From NCBI GenBank assembly GCA_038213135.1, contig JBBQTQ010000015.1:1-37758 (forward strand): a stretch of DNA of 37,758 bases. The letters run 5' to 3'. Source of the DNA: JBBQTQ01 sp038213135. Lineage in GTDB: Bacteria; Actinomycetota; Thermoleophilia; Gaiellales; Gaiellaceae. A program made the position numbers and the translations under genes. Each line of letters begins with the position of its first letter. The stretch's first letter is position 1. The notes below the pieces were generated by a model. The model was not told where the DNA came from and did no database searches. It saw only the letters and a list, made by a program, of their open reading frames with translations. Positions 1 through 7,784 of the stretch are shown here, one piece after another.

Positions 1-53
1 TCATCAACGAGCACGTAAACGTGCGTCAGCAAGGCGTCGAGGTCGGCGGACAT
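1..53 (-). CDS. Transposase, N-terminal fragment (leaves the window)
   Basis: Only the first 17 codons lie in the window: an ATG at 53-51 reads MSADLDALLTHVYVLVD and the frame is still open at base 1. Six bases upstream of the ATG is a perfect AGGAGG ribosome site on the minus strand, so the start is convincing. The opening 'DLDALLT.(L/V)YV..D' is typical of insertion-sequence transposases of the DDE type seen in actinobacteria (IS982/IS4-like); the family assignment is from recognition of this short stretch only. The gene sits beside a lower-GC nuclease gene, which fits an accessory island edge. The terminal inverted repeat should lie within 54-150, but I cannot define it without the other end. 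Confidence 0.55.
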   Translation of the reverse strand, partial: MSADLDALLTHVYVLVD

Positions 54-151
54 CGTGGCCTCCTGGTCAACGGTGTGTGGACACCGCCGACTTCGGCGCC
101 AGCCCGCCGGTCCCTACGACTTCGGAATCAATCGTCTAGCCTCCAGAGGTC

Positions 152-439
152 ATGGCTTTCACTGTGCACGGAACGATCGACTCCCGACCGGCGAGTGTCA
201 CGTGGGACGCCGGCAGCCTCTCCGGTGACGAGTGGGCTATCACCAGCGTCCAGGCCCTCATCGACTCTACGGGCGCCTTAGGGGTCACGGCCACAGGACC
301 GTTCGTCAAGCCGGGGCTCGACCACGCCTCACGCGCGCTCCTGACTATCTGTTCGGTGTTCGACGTGAGCCCGCTCCTTGCGGGGGACGTACCCGAGCCA
401 ATGAGGGCCTTGCCAATGCCGCCGGGCGCGGTCGCCTAG
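152..439 (+). CDS. Small hypothetical protein (95 aa)
   Basis: This ORF starts at an ATG with an AGAGG ribosome site four bases upstream and encodes an acidic 95-residue protein. I do not recognise the family. The start (MAFTVHGTID) and the ST-rich middle look like a small soluble beta-rich protein; there is no signal peptide or membrane helix. Base composition is lower in GC than the metabolic genes further right, as in the following nuclease gene, so both may have arrived together. It is read in the same direction as the nuclease gene 108 bases downstream and lies next to a divergent transposase start. It is probably real because of its ribosome site and balanced composition, but no function can be given. 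Confidence 0.5.
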   Translation: MAFTVHGTIDSRPASVTWDAGSLSGDEWAITSVQALIDSTGALGVTATGPFVKPGLDHASRALLTICSVFDVSPLLAGDVPEPMRALPMPPGAVA

Positions 440-547
440 CTGACGACGGCGCGCAGGGCCGCGATGACATTGCGGCACTCCTCGTCATCACCTACACGTG
501 GTTCTTGAAGTTCCACCTCTGTTCGGTGCGCCTTAGACTGCGCTGAG

Positions 548-1678
548 ATGGGTCTCGCTGACAGCATCAAGGACGTGCTCTCGGTGGCTTCCAGCCTCAA
601 AGCTGGCAACGCGGCTAACGAGGCCAATACCCGAGCGTTGGTCATCGAGCCCGTGCTCGCGGCACTGGGTTGGAATCTGGGGAACTTCAGCGAGGTCAAT
701 CGCGAATACAAGGTTTATGACGGCACCTTTCTTGACTATGCGCTTCAGATTGATGGCAAACCGAAGCTGTTCGTTGAGGCAAAGGCGTTAGGAAAGAGCC
801 TCGCTGACAAGCAGTTCATCGCTCAGACTGTCAACTACGCGAACAACCAGGGTGTTGTCTGGTGTGTTCTCACCAACGGCCTTGTGTATCAGGTCTACAA
901 GTCGAACGAGCCTGTCCCGATGGAGCGGAAGTTGCTTTTTGAGGTCGATCTGGCTGATGCAGCCGGCGGCAACGATCTAAACCAGGTGATCTCTGCTCTT
1001 GCTGCGCTGGGCCGAACAGCGGTTGATAGCGGCCAGCTAGAGAGTTGGGGTGAGACGGTCTTTACCGACTTGCGGGTACGCGCCGCCCTCTCGAAGCTTG
1101 GAACTGCCCCAACGCCCACGCTAATGAAGTGCGTCGCGTCCGCGATTGATGGCTCCTCCATCGATGCGAAGCGGCTTCGCGACAGCCTGAACAGGCTTCT
1201 CGGAGGATTGAGTTCTGAGTCTTCCGGCGCCTTAGTCGGCATTCCGCCCCTCGCCACCACCGCCGCGACCAAATCGGCTAATCCGACATCGATTACGCCA
1301 CCCGTGGGGAAGAAGGGCAAGACAGTTGAGGACCACCTCGCGAAGAAACCTTCCACAATCGTCGATCTGTTCGAGAGGGTCGACACTTTTTCATCTGCTC
1401 TTGGTCCGGACGTCTCACGTCGCCCGACGCAGATGTACATCGGGTACTTCGTCGGGAAGCGATCCTTCCTGACGGTCGAGCTGCAAAAGGCAAAAATTTG
1501 GGTTTACGTCTCGACTCCGCCGAGCGAAGCACAACCTTGGTCGGACTCAGAAATGCGTGATGTCACGAGCATCGGTCATTTCGGTATGGGAGACACCGAG
1601 TTCCGCCTGACCTCGACGGAGCAACTGCCACGCCTCGAAGCGCTGCTTAAGCAGTCGTATCTTCGCAATCGAAAGTAG
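548..1678 (+). CDS. HsdR-N-type PD-(D/E)XK nuclease with C-terminal DUF5655-like domain
   Basis: The 376-residue protein begins with a type I restriction R-subunit N-terminal-like nuclease fold. Glu34 (in LVIEPVLAALGW), Asp63 (in TFLDYAL) and Glu77-Ala-Lys79 (in LFVEAKA) match the E...D...ExK catalytic core. The next helix (QTVNYANNQGVVWCVLTNG) is the usual QxxxYA-type motif after the ExK strand in this family. A low-complexity Thr/Ser/Pro linker (about 225-265) leads to a C-terminal domain (about 268-376, from IVDLFERVD to the end) that resembles DUF5655. There is no helicase domain, no HsdM and no HsdS, so it is not a type I restriction enzyme; it may be a solitary DNA-targeting defence or repair nuclease. 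Codon third positions are much less GC-rich than in neighbouring metabolic genes, which points to transfer. A possible -10 (TAGACT, 534-539) sits just upstream of the ATG. Confidence 0.75.
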   Translation: MGLADSIKDVLSVASSLKAGNAANEANTRALVIEPVLAALGWNLGNFSEVNREYKVYDGTFLDYALQIDGKPKLFVEAKALGKSLADKQFIAQTVNYANNQGVVWCVLTNGLVYQVYKSNEPVPMERKLLFEVDLADAAGGNDLNQVISALAALGRTAVDSGQLESWGETVFTDLRVRAALSKLGTAPTPTLMKCVASAIDGSSIDAKRLRDSLNRLLGGLSSESSGALVGIPPLATTAATKSANPTSITPPVGKKGKTVEDHLAKKPSTIVDLFERVDTFSSALGPDVSRRPTQMYIGYFVGKRSFLTVELQKAKIWVYVSTPPSEAQPWSDSEMRDVTSIGHFGMGDTEFRLTSTEQLPRLEALLKQSYLRNRK

Positions 1679-1717
1679 CGGTCGCTTCTGCTGGCACCAG
1701 CGAGACCTCACAAGGCC

Positions 1718-2758
1718 ATGCCCCCGTTTCGGATCGGGGTCATGCAGCTGACGATGGAGCCGCTCGAGGAGATCCTCGAGCACGCCCGCGCGCTCGACGG
1801 GGGCGGCTTCGACACGATCTGGCTCGCCGAGGCGTACCCCTGGTGGCGAAAGCACTCGATGGAGGCGCGCTCGTCGACCGCGCTCTCGCCGCTGGTCGCT
1901 CGAGAGACCGAGCGGCTCGCAGTGGGCTGGGGGATCATCTCGCCTTACACGCGTCACCCGATCCAGATCGCGATGGAGGCCCGGGTGACGCAAGAGGCCG
2001 CCGGCGAGGGCCGCTTCTACCTCGGGCTCGGCGTTTCGAAGATCTTCATGCGGCATGCAGGGATCGAAGGCCGTGCCGTGGCGGCGATGAAGGAGGCCGC
2101 GACGATCGTCCGCGGGGTGCTCGACGGCGGCGAGCTCGACTTCACCGGGAAGGTGTTCGAGGCCCACGTGCCTGCGTTACGCGACGACGCGGAGACGCCT
2201 CGGTGGCGCGTCCCGCTCTACTTCGCCGGCACCGGCCCGATGATGCTGCGCGCCGCCGCAGAGGTCGCCGACGGGCTCCTGACCGCGTCGATCACTACAC
2301 CGGCATTCGTCCGCTACGTGCGCGAGCGCGTCGCGGAGACCGGGCGCGACCCGGACACTCTCGACCTCGGTTGCACGATCGTCGCCTCGATCGACGAGGA
2401 CCGCGAGCGCGGGCGCGACGGGGCGCGCGAGATCGCGGGCATGTACCTCGCCAACAAGGTGCAGAACATCCAAGCGGCGGCAGACACGCTGCTCGAGTGC
2501 GCGAACCTCACGCAGGAGGAGATCCGGCCGGTCGCCGAGGCGATGGAGCGAGGCGGGCGCCTCGCCGCGAAGGCCGCGGTCACCGACGAGATCCTCGACA
2601 AGTGCAAGCCGATCGCCGGCCGGCCGGAGGACTGCATTGCCGCGATCGAGGAGTACCGCGAGGCCGGCTGCACGCACGTCATGCTCGAACTCTGGGGCGC
2701 CGATCGCCTAGCGCAGATCCGGCTCTTCTCCCAGCGCGTCCTGCCGCACTTCCGCTAA
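1718..2758 (+). CDS. LLM-class flavin/F420-dependent oxidoreductase
   Basis: The 346-residue protein has the bacterial luciferase-like TIM-barrel pattern: an N-terminal strand FRIGVMQLT, then the segment GGFDTIWLAEAYPWW, the GRFYLGLGVS strand, the VPLYFAGTGPMMLRAAAEVADGL strand near 165-190, and a C-terminal GCTHVMLELWG. Members of this superfamily use reduced F420 or FMN to reduce or oxidise small organic substrates such as methylene-tetrahydromethanopterin, nitrilotriacetate or pyrimidines; the substrate cannot be told from sequence. The start is the ATG after CAAGG. Its codon use is strongly GC-biased, unlike the preceding nuclease gene, so the boundary between accessory and native DNA lies near 1680-1718. 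It converges on the M24 gene, their stops overlapping by four bases. It is one of five LLM genes in the window. Confidence 0.9.
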   Translation: MPPFRIGVMQLTMEPLEEILEHARALDGGGFDTIWLAEAYPWWRKHSMEARSSTALSPLVARETERLAVGWGIISPYTRHPIQIAMEARVTQEAAGEGRFYLGLGVSKIFMRHAGIEGRAVAAMKEAATIVRGVLDGGELDFTGKVFEAHVPALRDDAETPRWRVPLYFAGTGPMMLRAAAEVADGLLTASITTPAFVRYVRERVAETGRDPDTLDLGCTIVASIDEDRERGRDGAREIAGMYLANKVQNIQAAADTLLECANLTQEEIRPVAEAMERGGRLAAKAAVTDEILDKCKPIAGRPEDCIAAIEEYREAGCTHVMLELWGADRLAQIRLFSQRVLPHFR

Positions 2759-3927
2759 CCGGCAGGAACCTCGACCACCCCGTCCGGAAACGGGCTCAGC
2801 TTCTCGCAGCCGTCGCTCGTGACGAGGAAGTTGTCCTCCACGCGGAGGCCGCCGCCGCCCTCCCAGTAGATCCCGGGCTCGATCGCCAGCACCATCCCCT
2901 CGCGCATCGGCGCCTCGACCGCCTGGTGCGCGTACGGCGGTTCGTGGGCCCGCGCGCCGACGCCGTGGCAGATCGGATGCGACGGTTGACCCGGATAGCC
3001 GCCCGAGGCGATCCCTGCCCGCACGAGCCGATCGAGCTCCGCGAGTGAAGCGCCGTCCCGGAGCATGGACAAGGCGTCGCCGTAGACGCCCTCCAGCAGC
3101 TCGAGCAGCTCCCCGTAGCGCGGCGACAGCTCGCCCGGGCAGAGGTTCTTCGTGTGGTCGGCCCAGTAGCCGTCGGCGCAGACCCAGATCTCGAAGAGCG
3201 TCGGCTCGTTCGCCACGATCGGCCGGTCGCCGGTCGCCGTGAACGTCCGGATCCCCGGGCCGGACCAGATCAACGAGAAGCCGCGCGCAAACTCGACCTG
3301 GCCGCGGTAGCCAACTCCGGCGGAGTGCACGTAACCCTCCCAGAGCGCGCCGACCTCGCTCTCTCTCATCCCCGGCCGGAGACGCTCGCGGACGTGCTCC
3401 ATCGCCTCGGCCGCCAGCTCGTTCGCCAGCCGCAGGCGCTGCACCTCCTGCGCCGTTTTGATCGAGCGCGCCTCGTTGAGCACCGGCGTCCCGTCCAACG
3501 CGCCCGGGAAGGCAGTGAACGAGGCGCTCGTGAACGTGGTCGGCTCCCCGACCATCCGGTCCATTCCCTGCGTGCCGAGCGAGAGCTCCAACCCCACGCG
3601 CTCGAGACCGCGCTCGCGCACGACCGCCACTGCAAGCTCCAGCGAACGTGCCGTCGGCGGCCGAGCGTCCCGCTCGTCGTAGCCCTTGAAGGTGCGGACA
3701 TCGTCCGTCCACGCAGTTCGCTCCGCGGTCTCGAGCTGCGGCTCGACCACGATCAGCGTCGGCTCGCCCTCACGCGGGAAGACGACCCAGTCGTAGCCCT
3801 TGATCGGCCAGTAGTTGCTCAGGTAGACGACGTTGTCGGGCGCGCGCACGACGACCGCATCGAGTTCCGCGCCGGCGAGCAGCCCCCTAACCCGGTCGAG
3901 CTTTGCGTCGTCACGCGGCCAGCTCAC
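2755..3927 (-). CDS. M24-family (creatinase/aminopeptidase P-fold) metallohydrolase
   Basis: The 390-residue protein has the two-domain layout of Xaa-Pro peptidases and creatinases: an N-terminal creatinase-type domain (1-150; DAVVVRAPDNVVYLSNYWP) and a C-terminal pita-bread domain (from about 160). The metal site is mostly intact: Asp257 (YWADHTKN), His321 (CHGVGARAHEPP, with His328 as the usual substrate-binding histidine), Glu350 (AIEPGIY) and Glu364 (RVEDNFLV). The first aspartate of the usual D-x10-D pair is Glu246 (LFEIWVCADGYWAD), a conservative change. It starts at a GTG. It follows the FAH gene on the same strand after 119 bases and could belong to the same operon. It is probably a peptidase or related C-N hydrolase; the substrate is unknown. 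Confidence 0.85.
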   Translation of the reverse strand: MSWPRDDAKLDRVRGLLAGAELDAVVVRAPDNVVYLSNYWPIKGYDWVVFPREGEPTLIVVEPQLETAERTAWTDDVRTFKGYDERDARPPTARSLELAVAVVRERGLERVGLELSLGTQGMDRMVGEPTTFTSASFTAFPGALDGTPVLNEARSIKTAQEVQRLRLANELAAEAMEHVRERLRPGMRESEVGALWEGYVHSAGVGYRGQVEFARGFSLIWSGPGIRTFTATGDRPIVANEPTLFEIWVCADGYWADHTKNLCPGELSPRYGELLELLEGVYGDALSMLRDGASLAELDRLVRAGIASGGYPGQPSHPICHGVGARAHEPPYAHQAVEAPMREGMVLAIEPGIYWEGGGGLRVEDNFLVTSDGCEKLSPFPDGVVEVPAG

Positions 3928-4046
3928 GAAGTCACGCTTTCTTCACTGTCCGGTCACAGACACGTGCGATTTTCCGAGATAGGCTCGTCGCCAACGGGGA
4001 GGGAGGTGGGTTTCCCGAGGTACTCGCGCACGCGCGCGTGTACTAG

Positions 4047-4913
4047 TCACCAGCGGACGCGCGGCGGCGCCGGCACGCCGTGCGCCTCCTGCCACGACAC
4101 AACCGGGTTGCGGAGCACACCGATCCGCTCGATCTCCGCCTCCATCACGTCGCCGGGCTTCAGGTAGAGCAACGCCGCGTCGGGCGAGAACCCCGCGACA
4201 CCCGAGACGGTGCCGGTCGAAAGGACGTCGCCCGCCGAATAGCCGAGCGGCGAGTAGTGAGAGAGAATTTCCGGGATCGTCACGGACATCCGGCCCGAGT
4301 GCGAGACCTGCCGCGCCTCGCCGTTCACGCGTAGCTCCATCGCCAGGTCGTGGGGGTCGCCGATCTCGTCGGGAGTCACGATCCACGGTCCAAGCGGGCA
4401 GAACGTGTCGATCGCCTTGCAGAAGGAGAAGACGCCCGACTCCATCTCGCGCCGCTGGATGTCGCGCGCGGTGATGTCGTTGAAGATCACGTAGCCGCCG
4501 ACGTAGTCCATGGCGTTCTCCGGGGCGAAGTTCTTGCCGGAACGCGCGAGCACGACGGCAAGCTCGAGCTCGTAGTCGAGCTCCTCGGTCAGGTGCTCGG
4601 GATAGACCACCGGCTCGTCCGGGCCGACGATCGCGTCGACATTCTGGAAGAAGACGATCCACGGAGAGATCTTGTGCGACCAGTCGACCTGCCTCGACTC
4701 CTCCTCGTGCTCGCGGAAGTTACCGGCCGTGTGGAAGAACTTCTTCGGCACGATCGGGGCGCGCAGGCGTGCCTCCGAAAGCTGCGTCCGCTCGCCGGTC
4801 TCCGTGGCGCCGACGCGCTCGAAGTACGTGCGCATGTCCGGCACGTCGAGCCGGACGATCTCCTCTCCGTCGATCCGGCCGACCTTGCCGTCGTCGTAGG
4901 TGACGAGCTTCAC
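4047..4913 (-). CDS. Fumarylacetoacetate hydrolase (FAH) family protein
   Basis: From a GTG start (VKLVTYDDGKVGRIDGEEI) the protein has 288 residues, the usual size of single-domain FAH enzymes (acylpyruvases, 2-hydroxyhepta-2,4-dienedioate isomerases, oxaloacetate decarboxylases). Family marks are KKFFHTAGNFREHEEE, the metal-ligand stretch LDYELELAVVL, GGYVIFNDITARDIQRREM and PLGPWIVTPDEI, and the late GDVLSTGTVSGVAGF. The GTG overlaps the stop of the upstream DUF2867-like gene as GTGA, which decides the start against a longer open frame reaching 5096. These enzymes cleave or decarboxylate beta-diketo acids with a divalent metal, commonly at the end of aromatic-ring or amino-acid breakdown. 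The context (M20 hydrolase, oxalyl-CoA-ligase-like gene divergent) supports a catabolic role; the exact reaction is open. Confidence 0.88.
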   Translation of the reverse strand: MKLVTYDDGKVGRIDGEEIVRLDVPDMRTYFERVGATETGERTQLSEARLRAPIVPKKFFHTAGNFREHEEESRQVDWSHKISPWIVFFQNVDAIVGPDEPVVYPEHLTEELDYELELAVVLARSGKNFAPENAMDYVGGYVIFNDITARDIQRREMESGVFSFCKAIDTFCPLGPWIVTPDEIGDPHDLAMELRVNGEARQVSHSGRMSVTIPEILSHYSPLGYSAGDVLSTGTVSGVAGFSPDAALLYLKPGDVMEAEIERIGVLRNPVVSWQEAHGVPAPPRVRW

Positions 4914-5377
4914 GCGGCAGTCTCGGCGCGGCGGCGCACCGTGCGTAGCAGCTCGATCCGGATCAGGCCGCTGAAGGGCCGGACGATCCGCCAGTAGCGC
5001 GCGAACTTCCGCCTCGCGGCGCGATCGGCGACATGCACGCGGGTTTCTGTCGTCAGGCGACCGTCCGCGGCACGGAAGTCGACCACGGCCTGGCACGAGT
5101 CGCCGCCGCCACGCGGCCGCCAGAAGTCGCCCTGCAGCCCCAGCACAAGCCCCTCCCCCGTGACGTCTTCGAGCACTCTTGCGCCGGGGACGGATCGCAC
5201 GAACGGGCCGCGGTCGCGCAGTCCACGCAGCCTGAACAGGGCTCGCATGAGCAAGGAGTCTTCGATCGACACTCGCCGAAGCTCCGCGTCGATCCGCTCG
5301 GCGCTCGCGCGAATCTCCAGCGCGTGGCGCTCCGAGAACTCGTAGGCGGGGAGGAACGCGTCGAGCGGCTGCATCAC
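4910..5377 (-). CDS. DUF2867-like protein (155 aa)
   Basis: The 155-residue protein fits the DUF2867 pattern: an N-terminal DAFLPAYEFSERHALEIRASAERI, a middle LLMRALFRLRGL, a central GDFWRPRG, and a C-terminal RRKFARYWRIVRPFSGLIRIELLRTVRRRAE. The fold is probably SRPBCC-like (START-type cavity), which can bind a hydrophobic ligand; no catalytic residue is evident. The GTG start overlaps the stop of the upstream M20 gene by four bases (GTGA), and its own stop overlaps the FAH start the same way, so the three genes are almost certainly translated from one message. Its role is unknown. In many actinobacteria such proteins occur alone, so its place between two hydrolases is a clue that it may bind an intermediate of the same pathway (inference). 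Confidence 0.75.
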   Translation of the reverse strand: MMQPLDAFLPAYEFSERHALEIRASAERIDAELRRVSIEDSLLMRALFRLRGLRDRGPFVRSVPGARVLEDVTGEGLVLGLQGDFWRPRGGGDSCQAVVDFRAADGRLTTETRVHVADRAARRKFARYWRIVRPFSGLIRIELLRTVRRRAETAA

Positions 5378-6609
5378 GCGACCCCGCAGACCCGTGTCGC
5401 GGCGAGCGCGTAGACCTTCGCCGTCTTGACGAGACCGGCGATCTCGAGATTCTCGCCGAGCTCCGCGTCAGGCAGCCCGCTGGAGGTGCCGTAGTTGACC
5501 GTCTCGATCCCGTAGCGGGTCAGCGCGGAGGCGTCCGAGAACCAGCGCACGGTGTCGCGCTCAGGCGGCCCGCCGAAGACGGCGGTGTGCGCCTCATCGA
5601 TCGCGCCGATCAGCGGGTGGTCTTCCGCGATCTCCGCGCCCGGTGCGGTCACGTAGATCTCCGACTCGATCCCGTACTCCGGGAAGCGCTCCCGCAACCC
5701 GCGCACGAAGCGCCGGAGCTCCTTCACGGCCGAGGCCATCGGCATCGTCGGCGGCACGCGTGCGTCGACGAAGAGGTCGGTGCGGCCGGGCGTACGGCTG
5801 ACCCGCCACGCGAAGCCGCCGTTGATCGCGCCGACGTTGACGATCCCGCGCTTGCCGCCGTACTCGGTCAGCGACTCCCAGGAAGGAGCCCATTCGAGCA
5901 CCGCGTCGAGCACGTCGCGCATCCGTACGATCGAGTTCTCGCCCAAGCGCCCTTCGCTGAACGCGGTGTGGATGAAGGCGCCGCGGGTGGAGATCCGCAT
6001 CCAGACCGCCCCGTAGTGGCCGAGCACGACCTTCTGCTCGGTGGGCTCGCCGAGGATGCACATGTCCGCAACACCGCCGTGAGTTGTCAGGTAGCGCGAC
6101 CCGGCCGCGTAGCCGCGGTACTCGCGTCCGCGGTACTCCTCGCCCCACTGCGTCTTCTCGATCTCGCCGGCGACGGCGGCGATCGTCAGGTCGCCGCGCA
6201 AACTCACACCGGCATCGCGCAGAGCGCGCACGGCCTCGACGTAGCAGCAGAGAGCGCCCTTCATGTTCGAGATCCCGAGCCCGTAGATGCGTCCGTCGCG
6301 GACGAACCCTTCCGGCTGGAAGCCGGGGATTCCCGCCAGCCACGGCTCGCGACCCGAGTACGAGGTGTCGATGTGGCCGTTGAACATCAGGCTCGGCCCG
6401 TCGCCGCTTCCCTCCAGGAATCCGACGACGTTCGCCCGGCCCTCTTCGACTTCCTGCCAGGCCACCTGCATCCCGAGCCCGGCGAGGACGCCCTGCATGT
6501 GCTCGGCCATCGCCTGCTCGTCGCCGGTCGGGCTGGGAATGCCGACGAGGTCGAGCGCGAGCGCGACGAGACGCTCCTCGCTGACGGCGGCGACGATCGA
6601 GTCGTCCAC
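5374..6609 (-). CDS. M20-family peptidase/deacylase with altered metal site
   Basis: The 411-residue protein has the ArgE/DapE/CPG2 layout: catalytic domain 1-185, a dimerisation insert (about 190-305, FIHTAFSEGRLGENSIVRM), and a returning catalytic part. His79 and Asp81 (NGHIDTSYS) are the first zinc-site motif. The normally bridging aspartate of the second motif is Asn115 (GLGISNMKGAL). The usual Glu-Glu pair reads Glu149-Ile-Glu151, and the C-terminal AHxxDE histidine motif reads GLPDAELGEN. ILGEPTE supplies a further acidic ligand. It could be a mono-metal or re-purposed member. It starts at a GTG only 23 bases from the divergent HMGL-like gene, with a TAGAGT -10 seven bases upstream, so it is probably leaderless. 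It heads the M20-DUF2867-FAH operon. Confidence 0.85.
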   Translation of the reverse strand: MDDSIVAAVSEERLVALALDLVGIPSPTGDEQAMAEHMQGVLAGLGMQVAWQEVEEGRANVVGFLEGSGDGPSLMFNGHIDTSYSGREPWLAGIPGFQPEGFVRDGRIYGLGISNMKGALCCYVEAVRALRDAGVSLRGDLTIAAVAGEIEKTQWGEEYRGREYRGYAAGSRYLTTHGGVADMCILGEPTEQKVVLGHYGAVWMRISTRGAFIHTAFSEGRLGENSIVRMRDVLDAVLEWAPSWESLTEYGGKRGIVNVGAINGGFAWRVSRTPGRTDLFVDARVPPTMPMASAVKELRRFVRGLRERFPEYGIESEIYVTAPGAEIAEDHPLIGAIDEAHTAVFGGPPERDTVRWFSDASALTRYGIETVNYGTSSGLPDAELGENLEIAGLVKTAKVYALAATRVCGVA

Positions 6610-6615
6610 GCGCCG

Positions 6616-6626
6616 TACTCTAGAGT
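6616..6626. promoter_or_regulatory. Divergent leaderless promoter pair on one palindrome
   Basis: The perfect palindrome ACTCTAGAGT (6617-6626) lies in the 23-base gap between two divergent GTG starts. It supplies TAGAGT on the plus strand (6621-6626, six bases before the GTG at 6633) and TAGAGT on the minus strand (6622-6617, seven bases before the GTG at 6609). Each has the TANNNT form of a -10 placed where a leaderless message would begin at the start codon. Because the two -10 boxes overlap, the two directions should compete for polymerase. This is read directly from sequence; transcription starts are inferred. Confidence 0.6.
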
Positions 6627-6632
6627 CCGCTC

Positions 6633-7784
6633 GTGGACGGGATCTGGACAGGCTCCGTCAACGACTCCGCGCGGATCGGCGGCTCTGTCGGCCTCTACGA
6701 CACGACGCTGCGCGACGGCGAGCAGACCGTCGGTGTGGTGCTCGACCCCCAAAAGAAGCTCGAGATCGCCCGCGGGCTCGACGAGCTCGGGATCGAGCGG
6801 ATCGAGGCAGGCTTCCCGCGCGTCTCCGAGGAGGACTACGAAGCCGTCCGCCTGATCGCGGCCGCCGGTCTGAGCGCGGAGGTCTGGGGGTTCTCGCGAG
6901 CCGTCCAGGGGGACGTCGACGCGCTCGTCGAGCTCGGGCTTTCGGCCTCGGTAATCGAGTCGCCGCTCTCGGATCTGAAGCTTGCGGCCCTCGGCGTCTC
7001 GCACGACGAGATGCTCGGACGGATCCGCAAGGCCGTCTCGTATGCGGCGGAGAACGGGATTCGCGTCTGCTTCTTCGGGGTCGACAGCACGCGCGCCGAG
7101 CTCGGGTTCTTCCGGCGGGCGTACGAGGCCGCGGTCGAGGCGGGCGCAGCGGAGGTGGCGGTCGTCGACACGCTCGGCATCGCGACTCCGGAGGCGGCGG
7201 CGAGCCTCGTCGGCTCGATGCGCGAGTGGTTGCCGGAGATCCCCGTCCATTTCCACGGGCACAACGACTTCGGCCTGGCGACGGCGGCGGCGGTCGCGGC
7301 TGTGCGCGCCGGCGCGAGTTGGATCCAGGGCACGATCAACGGCATGGGCGAGCGCGCCGGGAACGCGAACCTCGGCGAAGTGGCGCTGACACTGCGCGCG
7401 CTGTACGGGGTCGAGACGAACCTCAGGCTCGACCGTATCCGCGAGGTGTCCGGACTCGTGCAGCGGCTGTCCGGCTACGAGCTCGAGCCGTGGAAGCCGG
7501 TCGTGGGCGAGAACCTCTTCACGCGCGAGAGCGGCGCGGTCGCGGCGCAGTTCCACGACCCGCCGGCGATCGAGCCCTTCTCGTCGGAGCTCGTCCGCGC
7601 AGAGCGGCGGATCGTGCTCGGCAAGAAGAGCGGTATCGACTCGATCCGGATCAAGTGCGAGGAGCTCGGCCTGGACCTCGACGACGAGACACAACGCGCC
7701 TTGCTCGCCAAGGTCAAGGAGCTCGGGACGAGGAAGCGCGGCCTCGTCGGGGACGAGGAGTTTGTCGACCTCGCACGCGGATGA
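6633..7784 (+). CDS. HMGL-like (DRE-TIM) acyltransferase/lyase, isopropylmalate/homocitrate-synthase type
   Basis: The 383-residue protein carries the DRE-TIM signature YDTTLRDGEQTVGV (Arg27-Asp28), the metal-binding HFHGHNDFGLA (His208, His210) and GMGERAGNANL near 237-247. These identify a Claisen-condensation or lyase enzyme that works on acetyl-CoA or related acyl-CoAs with a divalent metal. Synthase-type features (GERAGNA, downstream EPWKPVVGENLF and GKKSG) resemble isopropylmalate, homocitrate and citramalate synthases. It lacks the C-terminal LeuA regulatory domain, so feedback inhibition by an amino acid is unlikely. It starts at a leaderless-type GTG and its stop overlaps the next ATG as ATGA, coupling it to an acyl-CoA synthetase that could provide a CoA thioester. 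The product is not predictable; an anabolic leucine role is less likely in this catabolic context. Confidence 0.85.
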   Translation: MDGIWTGSVNDSARIGGSVGLYDTTLRDGEQTVGVVLDPQKKLEIARGLDELGIERIEAGFPRVSEEDYEAVRLIAAAGLSAEVWGFSRAVQGDVDALVELGLSASVIESPLSDLKLAALGVSHDEMLGRIRKAVSYAAENGIRVCFFGVDSTRAELGFFRRAYEAAVEAGAAEVAVVDTLGIATPEAAASLVGSMREWLPEIPVHFHGHNDFGLATAAAVAAVRAGASWIQGTINGMGERAGNANLGEVALTLRALYGVETNLRLDRIREVSGLVQRLSGYELEPWKPVVGENLFTRESGAVAAQFHDPPAIEPFSSELVRAERRIVLGKKSGIDSIRIKCEELGLDLDDETQRALLAKVKELGTRKRGLVGDEEFVDLARG

